The position numbers were made by a program, and so were the translations under genes. The notes below the pieces were generated by a model, which ran no database searches, was not told the origin of the DNA, and saw only the letters and a program-made list of their open reading frames with translations. Shown piece after piece: positions 17,514 through 25,381 of a DNA stretch of 64,000 nucleotides. Every line of letters begins with the position of its first letter. Position 1 is the first letter of the stretch. The DNA is from Candidatus Gastranaerophilales bacterium (lineage in GTDB: Bacteria; Cyanobacteriota; Vampirovibrionia; Gastranaerophilales; Gastranaerophilaceae). Location: the NCBI GenBank assembly GCA_944323155.1, contig CALURL010000001.1, forward strand, positions 62,001-126,000. Direction: 5' to 3'.

Positions 17514-17768
17514 CCGTGCCACTGTCTATCGAATTCAACCTGCAAAAGCATTGGAGAATATTTTCTACTTTTATAAATACGACACCCGCAAAGGTCACCT
17601 TAGTGCTGCTATGTTTCCATCCTGACACGGTTCGGAGTTTTACGCCGCCATAATCATAAATATCAACAAAAATATTAACTTTTACCTTGCACGCCAAACC
17701 CTCACAACAGGCTCTGCACCCCGCATTTGCTTCGGGTCGAGGGATTGCAATTCCCCGTGGAGCACGGC
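17514..17768 (-). ncRNA. ffs: Signal recognition particle RNA, large type with Alu domain
   Basis: Read on the minus strand, the 255-base region begins GCCGTGCT and ends GGCACGG followed by a T run, so the ends pair. The S-domain core is clear: GTCAGG, a short stem closed by a GAAA tetraloop (ATGGAAACAT), then AGCAGC and ACTAAGG, as in the Ffh-binding helix of SRP RNA. The 5' part has the two small hairpins (GGGG..TCCC and CCCG..CGGG) of the Alu domain, as in the Bacillus scRNA. The RNA pairs with Ffh to target nascent membrane proteins. The start and end are judged from base pairing and may be off by a few bases. Confidence 0.88.
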
Positions 17769-17920
17769 TTAATTTTATACTATCACAAAAATTTTTTATT
17801 TGATATCATGCTATAAAAATTCAGCTTGTTTATAAATTAGTCTAATTTACTAGCTTTTTGGCGAATATAAATTTATTCACTTAATATTACTCTTTTCATG
17901 TACGAAAGGAGTACAAATAT

Positions 17921-18313
17921 ATGGATAAGTTAGATTTATATAGATGCGAGATTTGCGGTAATCTTGTTGAAGTAATTCTTCCTGGCGGCGGAACTTTAGT
18001 TTGCTGCGGAGAACCTATGCATTTTATTGATGGTAAAAATCGTGAAGAAATGGCTATGGAAAAACACATTCCTGTTTTTGTAAAAAATGATGAGGGAAAT
18101 GATATAGTCAGAGTTGGAGAAATTCTTCACCCTATGGATGATGACCATTACATAACGTTTATACAAACAATATCCGAAGATAAAAAATGTTCACATTTAC
18201 AATATTTTAATCCTGGTGACAAACCGGAAATGTTACTAGAACAAAAGCTCGGTAAGACAATTGCAAGAGAATTTTGCAACTTACACGGGCTTTGGGAGGG
18301 CGAAAGTGATTAA
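17921..18313 (+). CDS. Desulfoferrodoxin / superoxide reductase (2Fe type)
   Basis: A 130-residue superoxide reductase that reduces superoxide to hydrogen peroxide in anaerobes. The N-terminal desulforedoxin-like domain has the cysteine site CEIC..CC (residues 9-30). The catalytic domain carries the ligands of the square-pyramidal Fe(His)4Cys site: EKHIPVF, HPMDDDHYI, and FCNLHGLW near the C-terminus. The region from 17769 to the start is AT-rich, with a GAAAGGAG ribosome binding site. The ferritin gene follows with an eight-base overlap, so the pair likely forms one oxidative-stress operon. Confidence 0.93.
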   Translation: MDKLDLYRCEICGNLVEVILPGGGTLVCCGEPMHFIDGKNREEMAMEKHIPVFVKNDEGNDIVRVGEILHPMDDDHYITFIQTISEDKKCSHLQYFNPGDKPEMLLEQKLGKTIAREFCNLHGLWEGESD

Positions 18314-18818
18314 TGAGAAAGTAGAAAATGTTCTTAATGCACAAATTAACAAGGAATTTTATTCAGCATATTTGTATCTTGCAATGTCTGCTTATTTTGA
18401 CGAAATTGGTCTTTATGGCTTCGCCAATTGGACTAAAGTTCAGGCACGCGAAGAAGTAGATCATGGCATGATTTTATTTGATTACATTATTGACAGAAAT
18501 GGGACTGTTAACTTGCAACAGATTGATATGCCGGAAAAATCTTTTGAAAATCCACTACAAGTATTCAATAAAATTTATGAGCATGAAAGATCTGTTACAG
18601 AAAGCATTGAATGTGTTGCATCTATGTCAGAAGAAGAATGCGATATGGCAACCAGAAATTTTATCAACTGGTATATCGCAGAACAAGTTGAGGAAGAATC
18701 AAACGTAATGGATGTAATTTCAAAATTAAAAATGTTTGCAGATGACAAAACAGCTCTATATTTATATGATAAGGAGCTTAAAGAACGAGAGTACAAAGCG
18801 CATTCTTATAAACTTTAA
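18306..18818 (+). CDS. ftnA: Ferritin (non-haem, bacterial), GTG start
   Basis: A 170-residue ferritin that oxidises Fe(II) and stores iron in a 24-mer. Ferroxidase ligands are visible in INKEFYSAYLYLAM, AREEVDHG (ExxH) and EQVEEESN. The frame is open from an ATG at 18261, but that would add 15 residues unlike the family. A GTG at 18306 preceded by GGGAGGGCGAAA gives VINEKVENVLNAQI, the family N-terminus. The GTG lies inside the last codons of the superoxide reductase gene, so translation is probably coupled. Iron storage next to superoxide reductase fits limiting Fenton chemistry. Confidence 0.92.
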   Translation: MINEKVENVLNAQINKEFYSAYLYLAMSAYFDEIGLYGFANWTKVQAREEVDHGMILFDYIIDRNGTVNLQQIDMPEKSFENPLQVFNKIYEHERSVTESIECVASMSEEECDMATRNFINWYIAEQVEEESNVMDVISKLKMFADDKTALYLYDKELKEREYKAHSYKL

Positions 18819-18823
18819 GTTTT

Positions 18824-18856
18824 AAAACGAGAGAAATTTCTATTTTCTCTCGTTTT
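18824..18856 (+). terminator. Rho-independent terminator of the superoxide reductase-ferritin operon
   Basis: Thirteen-base inverted repeat AAAACGAGAGAAA / TTTCTCTCGTTTT with a seven-base AT loop, six bases after the ferritin stop. Confidence 0.85.
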
Positions 18857-18880
18857 AATTATTGCATTTTTGTAAAGAAT

Positions 18881-18909
18881 TTGTCCCAATTGCAAAAATA
18901 GCTTATGAT
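18881..18909 (+). promoter_or_regulatory. Promoter of the REC-PAS-kinase gene, start codon at predicted +1
   Basis: TTGTCC (18881-18886), a 17-base spacer and TATGAT (18904-18909). The ATG at 18916 lies exactly seven bases after the -10 box, and no ribosome binding site is present. Confidence 0.6.
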
Positions 18910-18915
18910 TAGAGT

Positions 18916-20508
18916 ATGAATAATAGTTGCATAGTAGTAGTAGATGATGATAAAATAGTTACTTCTGCTTTTAAAACTTTGTTTAAAGTAGAGGGTTATA
19001 GTGATATACACTTATTCAACAATCCTGTTGAGGCAGTTGAATTTCTTAAATCAGAGACACCAGATTTGATAATTTCTGACTTTTTAATGCCGCAAATGAA
19101 TGGATTAGAATTTCTGACAGAAGCAAAAAAACTTCATCCAGAAGTCAGTATGATTCTGCTTACAGGTTATGCTGATAAAGAAAACGCAATTAAAGCTATT
19201 AATGAAATTGGCTTGTATAAGTATATTGAAAAGCCATGGGATAATGATGATCTTCTGCTGAATATAAGAAATGGTATTGAAAGAAGTCATTTGTTAGAAA
19301 ATCTTCGTGAAAAAATTGAAGAATTGGAAGAGGCAAAAAAACAGCTTGAAGCTTATTCTCAAAATCTTGAAAAAATAGTTGAAGAAAGAACTTTAGATTT
19401 AGCACAGGCAAATAAAAAATTAAGCGGTATTATTAGCTACTGTGCAGATGGCATTATAATTATTGATTCAAAAGGCCAAATTCTTCAGGCTAATCCAGCC
19501 TGCGAAAATCTTATTGGCTTATCAGAAAAATCTCTATGCAAAAAGAAGTTTCAAGAAATTGCATATTCAAATATACTAGAATCAAACATTTCTAAAGATA
19601 ATAAAAATGGAAATATTTTCGGGCTGGGAAATGACCAATCAGAAGTTTTTTTAAGAGACTATTATGTGGTAAACCAGTTGAGCGGCAAGCATACTCCTGT
19701 AGAAATTAGTTTTGCTGTAATTTCTACTGACGATATTGATAAAGCTGAAAAATTCGTGGGTGTAATAAGAGATGTCAGCGTTCAAAAAGAAACAGAACGT
19801 CTTAGAGATGACTTTATTGCGACATTGACTCATGATATGCGAACTCCGCTTCTTGCTGCTATACAAACGCTTAAATTTTTCTTGGATGGTGCTATTGGCA
19901 AGCTGGAAGACAAACAAAAAATTCTTTTATCTACTATGCTTCAAAGTAATGAAGATTTATTAGGTTTGGTTAATGCGCTGCTTGAAGTTTACAGGTTCGA
20001 AAGCGGAAAACTTACACTCTGTAAAACTGTTTTTAATATTAAAGATTTGGTAATGCAGTGTTATGATGAGCTTAAGCCGCTTGCTGATAACAAAAATCTT
20101 GATTTCGAATTAAAATTTGAAATATCAGATGATTTAGAAATTGAAGCTGATAGGGCTGAACTTAAGCGTGTTATTATAAATCTTTGTGGAAATGCTGTAA
20201 ATTACACAAATAAAGGCGGGAAAATTTGTGTTTTTACCAAAGCTCAAAGCGGAGATTTAATATTTTCTGTATCAGATAATGGAAATGGAATTCCTAAAGA
20301 AGATATTCCAAATTTATTTACTCGATTTTCTCAAGGGACAAGCCGTAAAAGATCAACAGGTACAGGGCTTGGATTATATCTTTCAAGACAAATTATCGAA
20401 GCTCACGAAGGTAAAATTTGGGTTGAGAGTAAAATGAACAAAGGAAGTGAATTTTCTTTTCTTTTGACGAATGTGGTTAAAAATTGTAAAATGAAAGCAA
20501 AAGGATAA
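18916..20508 (+). CDS. Response regulator-PAS-histidine kinase hybrid
   Basis: A 530-residue cytosolic signalling protein. The N-terminal receiver domain (about 5-120) has the phosphoacceptor Asp55 in LIISDFLMPQMNG and VVVDDDK at the acidic pocket. A coiled coil (about 135-165) leads to a PAS domain (about 170-290, ISYCADGIIIIDSKGQIL). The kinase core has the H-box THDMRTPLLA (His about 310), then N (NLCGNAVNYT), G1 (VSDNGNGIP) and G2 (STGTGLGLYLS) boxes of the ATPase domain. Receiver-first kinases usually relay or tune another input. It sits eight bases upstream of a NarL-type regulator, its likely partner. Confidence 0.92.
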   Translation: MNNSCIVVVDDDKIVTSAFKTLFKVEGYSDIHLFNNPVEAVEFLKSETPDLIISDFLMPQMNGLEFLTEAKKLHPEVSMILLTGYADKENAIKAINEIGLYKYIEKPWDNDDLLLNIRNGIERSHLLENLREKIEELEEAKKQLEAYSQNLEKIVEERTLDLAQANKKLSGIISYCADGIIIIDSKGQILQANPACENLIGLSEKSLCKKKFQEIAYSNILESNISKDNKNGNIFGLGNDQSEVFLRDYYVVNQLSGKHTPVEISFAVISTDDIDKAEKFVGVIRDVSVQKETERLRDDFIATLTHDMRTPLLAAIQTLKFFLDGAIGKLEDKQKILLSTMLQSNEDLLGLVNALLEVYRFESGKLTLCKTVFNIKDLVMQCYDELKPLADNKNLDFELKFEISDDLEIEADRAELKRVIINLCGNAVNYTNKGGKICVFTKAQSGDLIFSVSDNGNGIPKEDIPNLFTRFSQGTSRKRSTGTGLGLYLSRQIIEAHEGKIWVESKMNKGSEFSFLLTNVVKNCKMKAKG

Positions 20509-20515
20509 AGTATAT

Positions 20516-21187
20516 ATGAATAAGGTCAGAGTTTTAATAGTAGAAGATCATGACATGGCGCGTATGGGTTTGTCTGTTATACTAAGCAGCAATGAACGCA
20601 TTGAGATTGTCGGAATGTGTGCTGATGGTCAGGATGGTATTGATAAGACCTTAGAATTACTCCCTGATGTTGTGATTATGGACATTGGTTTACCGACAAT
20701 TGATGGAATTGAAGCTACAAAAAAAATTAAGTCTGCTAATTCAAAAATTAAAGTTTTAATGTACACCTCACGTGAAGGTGATGATGATATTTTTGATTCA
20801 TTTCAGGCAGGTGCTGATGGATATATTACAAAAGGTGCAACATCAGAGCAAACAGTCTCTGCTGTTATTGCAGTCAGCGAAGGAGCAGGATGGCTTGATC
20901 CGGCAATTGCGAAAGTTGTGTTAACTAATATAAGACGCGGCTCTGAAGTTCCTGAAAAACGCGGTGAAATTAATTATAAATTGGGTAAAAATCTTTATGG
21001 ATTAACCGAACGTGAGATGGAGGTTTTAGCATTAATTGTCGATGGTCTTACTAATCCGCAAATTGCTGAAAAACTTGTTATTACAATTTCTACGACAAAA
21101 ACGCATGTTCACAGCATTCTTCAAAAACTCTATGTTGGAACACGCGCCAAAGCTATTGCAATGGCAATGAAAGAAGGACTTGTATAA
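20516..21187 (+). CDS. NarL/FixJ-type response regulator
   Basis: A 223-residue DNA-binding response regulator. The receiver domain has acidic residues in VLIVEDHDMAR, phosphoacceptor Asp56 (VVIMDIGLP), and conserved Thr (MYTSRE) and Lys (YITKGA). The C-terminal LuxR helix-turn-helix runs from about 160 (LTEREMEVLALIVDGLTNPQIAEKL), ending in RAKAIAMAMKEGL. Phosphorylation by the adjacent kinase is likely (inference from the eight-base gap). Ribosome binding site AAAGGATAAAG. The next gene begins three bases after its stop. Confidence 0.93.
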   Translation: MNKVRVLIVEDHDMARMGLSVILSSNERIEIVGMCADGQDGIDKTLELLPDVVIMDIGLPTIDGIEATKKIKSANSKIKVLMYTSREGDDDIFDSFQAGADGYITKGATSEQTVSAVIAVSEGAGWLDPAIAKVVLTNIRRGSEVPEKRGEINYKLGKNLYGLTEREMEVLALIVDGLTNPQIAEKLVITISTTKTHVHSILQKLYVGTRAKAIAMAMKEGLV

Positions 21188-21190
21188 TAT

Positions 21191-22579
21191 ATGCTTTATG
21201 TTATTGCAGGTATTTTTGTTGCTTTATTCGGGTATATTCAGGTAAGTGATGATATTCATATGCCGACGCTTAACGATCCTAAGGCTCAGGAGATTAAATA
21301 CGTTCATAATGTGAAAAAACAAGAAGAAAAAGAAAAATATGAGCGTGCAAAATTTAATAGAAATCCCTCAGGTTATATGACTTTAGAAGAGTATGAAGCC
21401 TTATCTGCACCAAAAGATAAAATGGCTGAAAAAGTAGAAATTCCAAAGGTAGAAAAGCCTTCTGATATGAAGTATGTTCCTCAACCTTCATACAGGATTG
21501 TAAGATATAACAACCCGCCAGGCAGTGCAGAAATTGCACTTGATAAAGAATTTTACAAAAATAGACAAAAGAATGCACAGGGTATTGTTGCTCCTGATTA
21601 TTCAAAAATGGTTTACTCATCAATATACTATTATCCGAATAATGGTTCAACAGCCTCAGATTTATTTGTAATTCCGCTTGATGATGCTGTTTCTAATATT
21701 AATAAGATTAAGACAGCGCATGTTATGCATAGAAATCCCGAGCCAATTTTGTCCACAGACAAAACAATTGATAATTATGCTACATTTAGAACACTTACTC
21801 CAGTAGATTTTTCTGCTGATTGTACTAAATTGCTTGCTAAAGAAAAAATAGGCAATTCTCATGACGGCATTTGGCAAACTAACGCCTGGGTGTATGATTT
21901 CACAAATAAAACTTCTTACAATTTAGTAGAAGTTCGTGATGCAATTATTTATTACTGGAAAGAGCATGAAAATTTGGACTTAGAGGACAAACGCTGGGAT
22001 ATTTATCCACTAGGGTTTGATTTAGATAACCCTGATAGAGTTGTCGTAAATGCTTATGCGTATACAGGTGAAAAACCTGTTAATCTTGGAACCTGGAGTA
22101 TTGATTACCGCGGTCAGCAGTCTCGTTTAATTACTTTTAATCAAAGTGATGTTAAAATAAGTATGAATGGTTTGAAAATTGTTCAAGATGGTGTTGTCCC
22201 AAAATCTGTTTCAGAAATTGAAGAAAAACAAATGAAACGTAATGAAAAAGCATTAGAAAAAGAGAAGAAGCTGCAGGAGAAAAAAGAACTTGATGCGCTT
22301 GAACAGTCATATAAAGCAAGAATTAAAGAAATGAATGCGGACTATAAACAAACTCAAAAAGATTATAAGTTAAGACAAAAAATTCAAGCAACGACAAGTG
22401 CAAATGAGTTTGAGGCTAAATATCAAGAAGAAAAGGCAAAAATTCAAGCAAAAGAGCAGCAAGCTCTTGAAAAGAAGAAGCAGAGAGAATTAAAAAAAGT
22501 AGAAAAGCAGCGTTTACGCGAAGAAAGAAAAAAGCAAAAAGAGTTAGAAAAAAATAATAATTCTAATTCTGCTTTATAA
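21191..22579 (+). CDS. Membrane-anchored or exported protein with charged coiled-coil tail, function unknown
   Basis: A 462-residue protein not matched to a known family. It has an N-terminal hydrophobic segment (MLYVIAGIFVALFGYIQ, about residues 1-17), a Lys/Glu-rich stretch, a central region (about 95-320) rich in aromatic and beta-type residues (YYPNNGSTASDLFVIPL, TSYNLVEVRDAIIYYW), and a C-terminal coiled coil of Lys/Glu/Gln heptads (about 340-460). The middle could be a beta-propeller-like or TolB-like sensor or envelope domain, but this is unproven. It directly follows the two-component pair and is probably co-transcribed. Its end overlaps the convergent GIY-YIG gene by 17 bases. Confidence 0.7.
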   Translation: MLYVIAGIFVALFGYIQVSDDIHMPTLNDPKAQEIKYVHNVKKQEEKEKYERAKFNRNPSGYMTLEEYEALSAPKDKMAEKVEIPKVEKPSDMKYVPQPSYRIVRYNNPPGSAEIALDKEFYKNRQKNAQGIVAPDYSKMVYSSIYYYPNNGSTASDLFVIPLDDAVSNINKIKTAHVMHRNPEPILSTDKTIDNYATFRTLTPVDFSADCTKLLAKEKIGNSHDGIWQTNAWVYDFTNKTSYNLVEVRDAIIYYWKEHENLDLEDKRWDIYPLGFDLDNPDRVVVNAYAYTGEKPVNLGTWSIDYRGQQSRLITFNQSDVKISMNGLKIVQDGVVPKSVSEIEEKQMKRNEKALEKEKKLQEKKELDALEQSYKARIKEMNADYKQTQKDYKLRQKIQATTSANEFEAKYQEEKAKIQAKEQQALEKKKQRELKKVEKQRLREERKKQKELEKNNNSNSAL

Positions 22580-22814
22580 GTGTCAGTTTCTCTTTATGAG
22601 ATAATTTTTTTATGCGTATTTCTTCCTTCATAGCTTCTGATTTTGTCTCAAATTCTTTTGAAAAAACAATCTTTAACGGCTTGTTAGCCCGTGTATACTT
22701 CGCGCCCTTTCCTTCCATGTGTGCTTTGAATCGTTTTTCTAAGTCATCAGTATAGCCGCAGTAAAAAGCTCCATTTTCAATTAAAAGCATATAAACATAA
22801 TATTTTTTATTCAT
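22563..22814 (-). CDS. GIY-YIG nuclease family protein (UPF0213-like)
   Basis: An 83-residue single-domain GIY-YIG protein. The motif occurs as YVYMLL...YCGYTDDLEKRFKAH, with the catalytic Arg in KRFKAH and a Glu near KSEAMKEEIRIKK. This small family (UPF0213/YhbQ) is thought to nick DNA, but its cellular role is unclear. The 3' end overlaps the convergent upstream gene by 17 bases. A TTAAAT close to the start may be its -10 box, and no ribosome binding site is evident. Confidence 0.88.
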   Translation of the reverse strand: MNKKYYVYMLLIENGAFYCGYTDDLEKRFKAHMEGKGAKYTRANKPLKIVFSKEFETKSEAMKEEIRIKKLSHKEKLTLIKQN

Positions 22815-22838
22815 ACACTAACATTTAAAACTAAAACA

Positions 22839-22857
22839 GCGGTTTATATAACCGCCG
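22839..22857 (-). terminator. Possible terminator after the Cys/Gly/Ser-rich protein gene
   Basis: On the minus strand GGCGGTTATATAAACCGC forms a hairpin, followed by TGTTTTAG. It lies about 30 bases beyond the stop of the gene at 22886. The T run is short, so confidence is limited. Confidence 0.4.
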
Positions 22858-22885
22858 TTCAATGTATATTAATTTGTTTTTAATA

Positions 22886-23242
22886 CTAACAAACAAAGCT
22901 GCTTGAACTACCTCCGCAGGAACCGCCAGATGAAGCACCGCAGCTTGCTGAACCTGTTGATGCACCTGTAAAATTAGCACCTCCTAAAACAGATACTGCA
23001 GATGAAAAATTACTTAAAAATCCGCCTGTAGAAGAGGATTCTGAAGTTGTATCAGCATATTGCGAATAGTCTACAGCAAAAGGATTACTTGATGAAAATA
23101 CATCATATACATTTGTTGAAAACAAACTCTTTCCGCTTGCCATTGCAAGTGAACCAGCAGTTTCAACTGATTCAACAGGTTTATTGTTCATAATTTGGTT
23201 TGCTGCTCTTTCTTGTGATGTTTTGGAACTTATGTTATTCAT
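22886..23242 (-). CDS. Small Ser/Gly/Cys-rich protein of unknown function (atypical-promoter group)
   Basis: A 118-residue protein that I do not recognise. The N-terminal half is polar (MNNISSKTSQERAANQIM) with a short helical stretch. The second half is dominated by Ser, Gly, Thr and Ala, and the last 26 residues carry three cysteines in a Gly/Ser setting (SCGASSGGSCGG, then FVC at the end). No Sec signal peptide is present. The tail recalls leader-core layouts of modified peptides or Gly-rich surface proteins. No maturation enzyme is adjacent, so both ideas are speculative. AGGAG is six bases before the ATG. The promoter at 23282-23310 matches that of four other genes in this window. Confidence 0.65.
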   Translation of the reverse strand: MNNISSKTSQERAANQIMNNKPVESVETAGSLAMASGKSLFSTNVYDVFSSSNPFAVDYSQYADTTSESSSTGGFLSNFSSAVSVLGGANFTGASTGSASCGASSGGSCGGSSSSFVC

Positions 23243-23281
23243 ATTATGCTCCTATCGATATCTGTCTCGTGCTTACACTTA

Positions 23282-23310
23282 TATAAACAATAAAAAAAAT
23301 ATCCAATTTC
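23282..23310 (-). promoter_or_regulatory. Atypical shared promoter, copy 1 (GAAATT-17-TTTATA)
   Basis: On the minus strand GAAATT (23305-23310), a 17-base spacer and TTTATA (23282-23287). Same spacing and boxes as the copies at 32659, 52416, 60400 and 60823, with one substitution in the upstream box. It lies 40 bases before the ATG at 23242. Confidence 0.55.
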
Positions 23311-23441
23311 AGCATGCTTAGTTTTTGTTACATTAGTTAACATTGAATTTTCATTCAAGTGGTTTATTAATATAAATCCAATGGTTGATGTCGTATTCAT
23401 AAATTGACGCTAAAGTGGTAATGTAAGAGGATTGGGGAATT

Positions 23442-24098
23442 ATGCTAAAGAAATTATTACTAATACTTACAATAATGACAACCATTACAATGAATTTTGC
23501 CTTTGCAAATTCGAATTTTTTGAATTCTGTTGTACTTGAAAAAGGTGATGATGGATACAATATAATTTTAAGATCTGATAACAAGGCAAAAGTAAAGAAA
23601 TCTTTTAAGTCTGATGATAAAATCACATTAACTCTTAATGGAATTACAACATCAAATGATTTTAATACCATGTACAAAAATACATCTGAAGTTAACAATA
23701 TTGTAGTTGAAAACACAGATGCAAATACTGTCAAAATATACATTCAAGCTCCAGATATTTCAAAGGCTAATATAGTATTTGATACGCCAAATTCAGCGCC
23801 AATTGTTGTAAGTGATAATTTCGCAGCTCAAAAAACTATTTGGACAATAATTTCACTTGGGCTTTTGCTTATAATAATGCGCTCTGCAAAAAATATTAAA
23901 ACAGGTAATATGCTTTATGACTTGCATCAGCAGGTTATTCGTGAGAGAGAAATGGAAATGTACGAAAACTTTAAACAAGAGCTTAAGCATAAACCTAAGA
24001 TATATGATAACTCAAATTTGCCTCTAAGAAACAGAGAGTTAAAAAAATATGAAACACTAAGGACTAAAAATAATACAAAACAGCTAACACGTATTTAA
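23442..24098 (+). CDS. Exported AMIN-like protein with C-terminal membrane helix, function unknown
   Basis: A 218-residue protein with a Sec signal peptide (MLKKLLLILTIMTTITMNFAFA, cleavage near residue 22), an extracytoplasmic beta-rich domain (about 25-115; ILRSDNKAKVKKSFKSDDKI and ITLTLNGI resemble AMIN domains of amidases and secretins), a membrane helix at about 130-147 (TIISLGLLLIIM), and a Lys-rich cytosolic tail. The AMIN assignment is tentative. GAGG stands upstream of the ATG. A strong terminator follows at 24102-24135. Confidence 0.7.
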   Translation: MLKKLLLILTIMTTITMNFAFANSNFLNSVVLEKGDDGYNIILRSDNKAKVKKSFKSDDKITLTLNGITTSNDFNTMYKNTSEVNNIVVENTDANTVKIYIQAPDISKANIVFDTPNSAPIVVSDNFAAQKTIWTIISLGLLLIIMRSAKNIKTGNMLYDLHQQVIREREMEMYENFKQELKHKPKIYDNSNLPLRNRELKKYETLRTKNNTKQLTRI

Positions 24099-24101
24099 TT
24101 T

Positions 24102-24135
24102 AATTCCTGACTATAAGTAGTCAGGAATTTTTTTT
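24102..24135. terminator. Bidirectional rho-independent terminator
   Basis: Perfect 12-base stem AATTCCTGACTA / TAGTCAGGAATT with loop TAAG, followed by a T run on the plus strand and preceded by A residues. It sits between the convergent AMIN-like gene (stop 24098) and wecB (stop 24134) and can serve both. Confidence 0.88.
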
Positions 24136-25258
24136 ACTTATTATAATATTCATAAATAATTTCTTCTATTTGTTTAGCCGAAGTTCCGTTTCCATAAGGA
24201 TTAGTGGCTTTTAATCTAGTTTCTTCTCTTGTTTTTGATAATATTGCTTCAGAATGTTCTACAATTTTATCATATTCAGCTCCAACAAGAATTGAAACTC
24301 CTGCATCTATTCCTTCCTGACGTTCTGTCTCATATCTCATAACAAGAGTTGGACATCCAAATGAAGGGGCTTCTTCCTGTATACCACCTGAATCAGTTAA
24401 TATTAATTTGGCATTTTTCATTAGATAGACCAAATATGGATAATCCAACGGTTTTAGCAGTTTTATATTTTTAAATCTGCGTAATCTTGCATGAATTTTA
24501 TCCTTAACATTTGGGTTAGGGTGCACAGGGATAACAAATGTATGATCATCATATTTATTCGCCAAGAATTCTATGGCATCAATAATTCTATCAATTCTTT
24601 CGCCATGATTTTCGCGTCTGTGAGCAGTTATCAAAACAAGTTTGTCATTAACTTTTACATTATTATTTCTAAAATAAAGCTGCGCAGAGTTCATGGTTTC
24701 CTCTGAAAGGCAGAATAAGGCGTCAATAACAGTATTTCCTACTACAAAAATTTTATCATCAGAAATATTTTCTTTTAATAAGGCCTGACGATTTTTTTCT
24801 GTCGGCGCAAAATTAAGTTCAGCCACTCTAGAAGTCATCTGGCGCATAACTTCTTCCGGAAATGGTTCATATATATCATATGAACGCAAGCCGGCTTCTA
24901 CATGAAATACTGGAATTTTTCTATAAAAACTTGCTAGAGCTCCGCATAAAACAGTCATTGTATCGCCCTGAACAACTGTTGCATCTATCTTATTTGCAGC
25001 ATATACACTGTCAAGTGCTGTAAGTATTCTTGTTTGAACCTCTAACAATGTTTGATTGGGTTTCATACAATCAAGATTAATGTCTGCCTGGAGTCCAAAA
25101 TAAGCAAGAGTCTGATTTGATAACTCTTTTTGCTGTTCTGTGTTACAAATAATAACCTTATATCTATCTTTATGTTTTTTTAGTTCCAAAATAACAGGCG
25201 CAAGTTTTATAACTTCCGGTCTTGTGCCAAATACAAATAATATATTTTTCTTATCCAT
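24134..25258 (-). CDS. wecB: UDP-N-acetylglucosamine 2-epimerase (non-hydrolysing)
   Basis: A 374-residue enzyme converting UDP-GlcNAc to UDP-ManNAc for surface polysaccharide synthesis. The family motifs are all visible: GTRPEVIKLAPVI at the N-terminus, VQGDTMTVL, HVEAGLRS, PFPEEVMRQ, TAHRRENHG, VIPVHPNP, TDSGGIQEEAP and RYETERQEGIDAG. The two-domain GT-B-like fold and length are typical. It is a lone gene here, with no other polysaccharide gene adjacent; csaB and GT2 genes lie elsewhere in the window. A TATATT lies 12 bases before the ATG, and no clear ribosome binding site is seen. Confidence 0.93.
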   Translation of the reverse strand: MDKKNILFVFGTRPEVIKLAPVILELKKHKDRYKVIICNTEQQKELSNQTLAYFGLQADINLDCMKPNQTLLEVQTRILTALDSVYAANKIDATVVQGDTMTVLCGALASFYRKIPVFHVEAGLRSYDIYEPFPEEVMRQMTSRVAELNFAPTEKNRQALLKENISDDKIFVVGNTVIDALFCLSEETMNSAQLYFRNNNVKVNDKLVLITAHRRENHGERIDRIIDAIEFLANKYDDHTFVIPVHPNPNVKDKIHARLRRFKNIKLLKPLDYPYLVYLMKNAKLILTDSGGIQEEAPSFGCPTLVMRYETERQEGIDAGVSILVGAEYDKIVEHSEAILSKTREETRLKATNPYGNGTSAKQIEEIIYEYYNK

Positions 25259-25381
25259 AACTTAAAGTTTAATATAAAAAATAATGTTATGCAATTAAAT
25301 AGTTATAGCAGATAACAAATAAGGGAATTTAATTATTTTCTCAATATATATAATTAATTTAGAAAGGCAGTGGTACAAAGT

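Noticed and set aside
17503-17697. 64-residue minus-strand frame
   Set aside because: It lies on the 3' half of the SRP RNA on the same strand. The RNA structure explains the sequence and the peptide has no family features.
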